NCBI GenBank assembly: GCA_002256595.1
Contig: NOLC01000198.1
Location: 1 to 8,161 of the forward strand
Length of the DNA stretch: 8,161 nucleotides
Source of the DNA: Methanosaeta sp. NSP1
GTDB taxonomy: Archaea; Halobacteriota; Methanosarcinia; Methanotrichales; Methanotrichaceae
Direction: 5' to 3'
Below, piece after piece: positions 6,017 to 8,161 of this stretch. The notes beneath the pieces were generated by a model. It saw only the letters and a program-made list of their open reading frames with translations, did not search any database and was not told the DNA's origin. Each line of letters starts with the position of its first letter. The first letter of the stretch is position 1. The translations under genes and the position numbers were made by a program.

Positions 6017-6097
6017 ATGAGATATGGCCCATGGCTCTTCAGGGAAGAATGGCGATCATCTCTTAAGGATCATAAATGGCAATCTCTTTTAAGGTGA
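6017..6097 (+). CDS. Possible 26-residue leader ORF upstream of camH
   Basis: An open frame MRYGPWLFREEWRSSLK.. of 26 codons begins at ATG 6017 and ends with TGA at 6095-6097, immediately before the first in-frame ATG of the carbonic anhydrase frame at 6098. It holds three Trp (positions 6, 12 and 21) and a repeated W-[RQ]-S-x-L-[KR] pattern that comes from the underlying DNA repeat. Only a weak GGGAT-type site precedes it. It could be a leader peptide coupled to camH translation, but chance is quite possible for an ORF this short, and no family is recognised. Confidence 0.15.
   Translation: MRYGPWLFREEWRSSLKDHKWQSLLR
6048..6094 (+). repeat. Imperfect tandem repeat before camH
   Basis: Two copies begin 27 bp apart. 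Copy one (6048-6068) reads AATGGCGATC then ATCTCTTAAGG; copy two (6075-6094) reads AATGGCAATC then TCTTTTAAGG. The copies differ by one substitution and small gaps, and both end in AAGG. The spacing is between two and three helical turns, so they could be paired regulator sites around the start of camH transcription, or simply leader sequence. Confidence 0.4.
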
Positions 6098-6127
6098 ATG
6101 GTGAATAGACAGAAAGGTGTTGCTAAT

Positions 6128-6697
6128 ATGCAAAAGATGAGTCCCAAGACATCATGGAACAAGAATGAGTGCATGCCCACGATTGCAGCAAGCGCCTTCG
6201 TGGACGAGTCGGCGGCTCTCATAGGCGACGTACGGCTGGGAGAGGAGGTCTATGTGGGGCCCTGCGTATCCCTGCGGGCGGATGAGGCCAGCCCCATCAT
6301 CATCGGCGACGAGTGCAATATCCAGGATGGTGTGGTCTTCCATGGCCTGATGGGCAGCAGCATTGAATTGGGAAAGAAGATCTCCATAGCCCATGGGGCG
6401 GTGATTCACGGCCCCATGAAGATCGGGGATGAGAGCTTTGTGGGCTTCAACTCCGTGGTTCATGCCTCCACTCTGGGCAAGAAGTGCTTCGTAGGCCATG
6501 CGGCGGCGGTCATAGGTGTCAGCCTGGCCGACGGCAAGTTCGTGCCTCATGGAGCGGTGGTGGACAGCCAGGAGAAGGCCGATTCGCTAGGAACGGTTCC
6601 CGATGCTCTCAAGCACTTCAATGATGAGGTGGTGGAGGTCAACCGGGAGTTTGCCGCGAGCTATGGCGTGCGGAAAAAATCCTGCGTGGGAAAATGA
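6128..6697 (+). CDS. camH: Gamma-class carbonic anhydrase, CamH-like
   Basis: Reversibly hydrates CO2 to bicarbonate. The 189-residue protein is a left-handed beta-helix of hexapeptide repeats. All three metal-ligand histidines of Methanosarcina thermophila Cam are present: H72 (VVFHGL), H89 (SIAHGA) and H94 (VIHGP), as are R50, D52 and E53 (SLRADE) and Q66-D67 (NIQDG). The H72-H89 spacing is 17 residues against 36 in Cam, because the acidic loop carrying Cam's proton-shuttle glutamate E84 is missing; this is the CamH pattern. There is no signal peptide, so it should be cytoplasmic, probably trimeric with Zn or Fe. The ATG at 6128 is chosen for its AAAGGTG site with 8-nt spacing. The ATG at 6098 would add 10 residues and has AAGGTGA touching it with no spacer. 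Its neighbour is the divergent carboxylate transporter. Confidence 0.88.
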   Translation: MQKMSPKTSWNKNECMPTIAASAFVDESAALIGDVRLGEEVYVGPCVSLRADEASPIIIGDECNIQDGVVFHGLMGSSIELGKKISIAHGAVIHGPMKIGDESFVGFNSVVHASTLGKKCFVGHAAAVIGVSLADGKFVPHGAVVDSQEKADSLGTVPDALKHFNDEVVEVNREFAASYGVRKKSCVGK

Positions 6698-6712
6698 TCC
6701 CTTCGGACAAGA

Positions 6713-6720
6713 GATATATA
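6713..6720 (+). promoter_or_regulatory. TATA box of the asd operon
   Basis: GATATATA lies about 46-53 bp before the asd ATG. A transcript start about 26 bp downstream (near 6743) leaves a leader of roughly 23 nt containing the AGGTGAT ribosome-binding site (6754-6760, 5-nt spacing). asd therefore probably has its own promoter and does not depend on read-through from the carbonic anhydrase gene. Confidence 0.6.
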
Positions 6721-6765
6721 CACCCCTCGCTATTGACCCCCCATTTAACTTTTAGGTGATAGATA

Positions 6766-7794
6766 ATGGCCAAGATCAAAGCTGGCGTCTTAGGTGCCAC
6801 CGGTGCCGTGGGACAGCGCTTCATCGAAGGACTGAAAAACCATCCCTGGTTTGAGCTGACCAGTCTGGCCGCTTCGGAGAGAAGCGCGGGCAAAAAGTAC
6901 AGAGAAGCCGCCAAGTGGCGCCTGGAGAGCGAGCTTCCCGATGACATCGCGGAGATGACTGTGGTCAACGTCGATCCGCGAGAGGTAGAAGCGGATATCG
7001 TCTTTTCGGCTCTGCCCTCCGAGGATGCCAAGACTGTGGAGCCGGCCTTTGCCGCTGCGGGCATGGCTGTGGCCAGCAATACCGCCTCCTATCGCATGGT
7101 GGCGGATGTGCCCCTGCTCATTCCGGAGTGCAATGCCGACCACCTGGATATCATCAAGCTGCAGCGCGAGAAGCGGGGCTGGGATGGATATCTCACCACC
7201 AATCCCAACTGCACCACGATCATGTTCACATTGCCCCTGAAGCCCCTGATGAAGTTCGGAATCAAGAGCGTTCATCTGGCCTCCATGCAGGCTGTATCCG
7301 GAGCCGGCTATGAGGGAGTTCCATCCATGGCCATCCTGGGAAATGTCATACCCTACATCGGGGGAGAGGAAGAGAAGGTGGAGACCGAGCCCCAGAAGAT
7401 CCTGGGCCGCTTTGATGGGCAGAGGATAGTCAATGCCGATTTCTCTGTGAGCGCCAGCTGCCATCGCGTCCCGGTTATGGACGGGCATACCGAGGCGGTC
7501 TGGGTGACTATGAGAGACGATCCCACCCCGGAGGAGGTCAAGAAGGCCATGCTGGACTTCGATCCCGGCCTCTCCGATCTGCCCACATCGCCAAAGAAGG
7601 CCATCATAGTCAAGGACGAGCCTGACCGGCCCCAGCCCAGGCTGGACCGGGGAAGGGGTGACGGCATGTCCGTATCCGTGGGCCGGATCAGATCGGGAAT
7701 CCGATTCATCTGCATGGGCCATAACACCGTGCGTGGCGCCGCCGGAGCCAGCATCCTCAATGCTGAGCTTCTGGTGAAAAAAGGCCTGCTGTGA
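6766..7794 (+). CDS. asd: Aspartate-semialdehyde dehydrogenase
   Basis: Reduces aspartyl phosphate to aspartate semialdehyde with NADPH, the branch point to lysine, threonine, methionine and isoleucine and, in many methanogens, to aromatic amino acids. The 342-residue cytoplasmic enzyme has the nucleotide-binding GATGAVGQ (10-17), catalytic C149 in TTNPNCTT, the substrate-binding loop SGAGYEG, and the RVPVMDGH segment in which R234 (substrate binding) and H241 (acid/base) show the seven-residue spacing of known ASADHs. The C-terminal MGHNTVRGAAGASILNAE is typical. The overall pattern is the archaeal/fungal type, not the Escherichia coli type. The start has AGGTGAT 5 nt upstream and gives the expected MAKIKAGVLGATG N-terminus. 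The stop overlaps the next gene's start by one base. Confidence 0.97.
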   Translation: MAKIKAGVLGATGAVGQRFIEGLKNHPWFELTSLAASERSAGKKYREAAKWRLESELPDDIAEMTVVNVDPREVEADIVFSALPSEDAKTVEPAFAAAGMAVASNTASYRMVADVPLLIPECNADHLDIIKLQREKRGWDGYLTTNPNCTTIMFTLPLKPLMKFGIKSVHLASMQAVSGAGYEGVPSMAILGNVIPYIGGEEEKVETEPQKILGRFDGQRIVNADFSVSASCHRVPVMDGHTEAVWVTMRDDPTPEEVKKAMLDFDPGLSDLPTSPKKAIIVKDEPDRPQPRLDRGRGDGMSVSVGRIRSGIRFICMGHNTVRGAAGASILNAELLVKKGLL

Positions 7795-8161
7795 TGCTCA
7801 TAGTTGCCTGGGAGTCGACCGCAGCCTGCAATCTGGCATGCAGCTACTGCCGGGCAAAAGCCTCCTCCCGGCCCGATCCGGATGAGCTTTCCACAGAGGA
7901 GGCATTATCCTTTTTAGACAGCATCGCGCCGCTTCAGCCCATGCTCATATTGAGCGGCGGGGAGCCACTGCTCCGGCCGGACATATTTTTTTTGGCTCGC
8001 TATGCCGTCTCTTTAGGAATGAGGGTCTCATTGGCCAGCAATGGCACACTGATCACACCAGAGCTGGCCCATGAGATCGCCCTCTCCGGCATCTCCCGGG
8101 TCAGCATAAGTCTGGATGCGGCTGAGCCGGAGGCCCATGATGGCATGAGGGGCCAGGGCAG
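7794..8161 (+). CDS. Radical SAM protein, N-terminal part (runs off the window edge)
   Basis: The first 122 residues of a radical SAM enzyme; the gene continues past the window. C12-x3-C16-x2-C19 (ACNLACSYC) binds the [4Fe-4S] cluster that cleaves S-adenosylmethionine. SGGEP (54-58), SNGT (82-85) and ISLDAA (105-110), followed by EAHDGMRGQG, are the SAM-binding and core-barrel motifs. The AWESTAACNL start and the SLD..EPEAHD..RG stretch resemble the AhbC/AhbD/NirJ group (haem synthesis) and other SPASM proteins, but the deciding C-terminal cysteines are outside the window, so substrate and pathway stay open. The ATG overlaps the asd stop as TGATG, implying coupled translation. A run of eight T at 7986-7993 keeps the frame and is not a frameshift. 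Confidence 0.9.
   Translation, partial: MLIVAWESTAACNLACSYCRAKASSRPDPDELSTEEALSFLDSIAPLQPMLILSGGEPLLRPDIFFLARYAVSLGMRVSLASNGTLITPELAHEIALSGISRVSISLDAAEPEAHDGMRGQG

Larger units (their letters stand above)
5729..6127. promoter_or_regulatory. Divergent AT-rich regulatory region between the transporter and carbonic anhydrase genes
   Basis: About 400 bp without a well-supported gene. From left to right it contains the transporter promoter; a pyrimidine-rich tract on the plus strand (5827-5850); a 6-bp inverted repeat CCTTCA/TGAAGG (5844-5862); several TATA-like stretches (ATATATTTAA at 5893, TTATAAAATT at 5931, ATATATCTAA at 5943, CATAAAT at 6071); the inverted repeat AATCA-TGG-TGATT (5913-5925); two small hairpins (6001-6016 and 6036-6048); and an imperfect direct repeat at 6048-6094. 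Upstream TATA boxes imply either a long camH leader of 150-200 nt or a small RNA; the CATAAAT box would give a short leader of about 30 nt. Both genes may be controlled from here. Confidence 0.6.

Noticed and set aside
5729..6127. tRNA, CRISPR repeats or insertion-sequence ends in the largest gene-free stretch
   Set aside because: No cloverleaf, regularly spaced repeats or transposase remnants are visible.
6790..7722. A 310-codon open frame on the minus strand opposite asd
   Set aside because: It lies entirely antisense to a gene with intact catalytic motifs, its translation is low-complexity His/Gly-rich with no recognisable domain, and it is explained by GC-biased codon positions.
7986..7993. 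A run of eight T in the radical SAM gene as a possible frameshift
   Set aside because: Radical SAM motifs are in the same frame on both sides (GGEP before, SNGT and ISLDA after).

Overview
The window reads as archaeal, most likely a methanogen of the Methanosarcinales/Methanotrichales type, possibly close to Methanothrix. The support is a ribosomal protein L37e gene, an Lsm (SmAP) gene, an MCT-1-like PUA protein, a PF04008 adenosine-specific kinase, an archaeal-type aspartate-semialdehyde dehydrogenase, a CamH-like gamma carbonic anhydrase, AT-rich TATA elements and GGAGG/GGTG ribosome-binding sites. No methanogenesis gene lies in the window, so the genus is an inference. There are no CRISPR arrays, insertion sequences, tRNAs or rRNAs that I can see.

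Layout. (1) 1-715, minus strand: adenosine-specific kinase followed by an overlapping, window-truncated dihydroorotase. (2) 824-2478, minus strand: a tight three-gene operon of a PUA RNA-binding protein, a six-segment membrane protein (DUF7847-like) and a 94-residue two-segment membrane protein, ending in a hairpin plus T-rich terminator. (3) 2570-4410, plus strand, divergent from (2) and sharing one near-palindromic TATA box with it: lsm, rpl37e and purF with 10-nt gaps. (4) 4436-5728, minus strand: an OFA-family (oxalate/formate antiporter-like) transporter, convergent with purF across a 25-bp A/T-rich double terminator. (5) 5729-6127: a roughly 400-bp AT-rich divergent regulatory region with several TATA-like boxes, hairpins, an imperfect direct repeat and a possible 26-codon leader ORF. 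(6) 6128-6697, plus strand: gamma carbonic anhydrase. (7) 6766-8161, plus strand: asd from its own promoter, translationally coupled to a window-truncated radical SAM gene.

How the genes may work together. Blocks 1 and 3 hold nucleotide biosynthesis (dihydroorotase, PurF, adenosine kinase-like protein) next to RNA-handling genes (Lsm, L37e, PUA). The most interesting pairing is the OFA transporter, which appears to lack the second cationic substrate-binding residue of OxlT, facing a cytoplasmic gamma carbonic anhydrase across a long shared regulatory region. This suggests monocarboxylate (perhaps acetate) import linked to CO2/bicarbonate handling. It is a hypothesis. Nothing in the window is clearly a wholly new system. 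The main unknowns are the two membrane proteins in the PUA operon and the structured camH leader.
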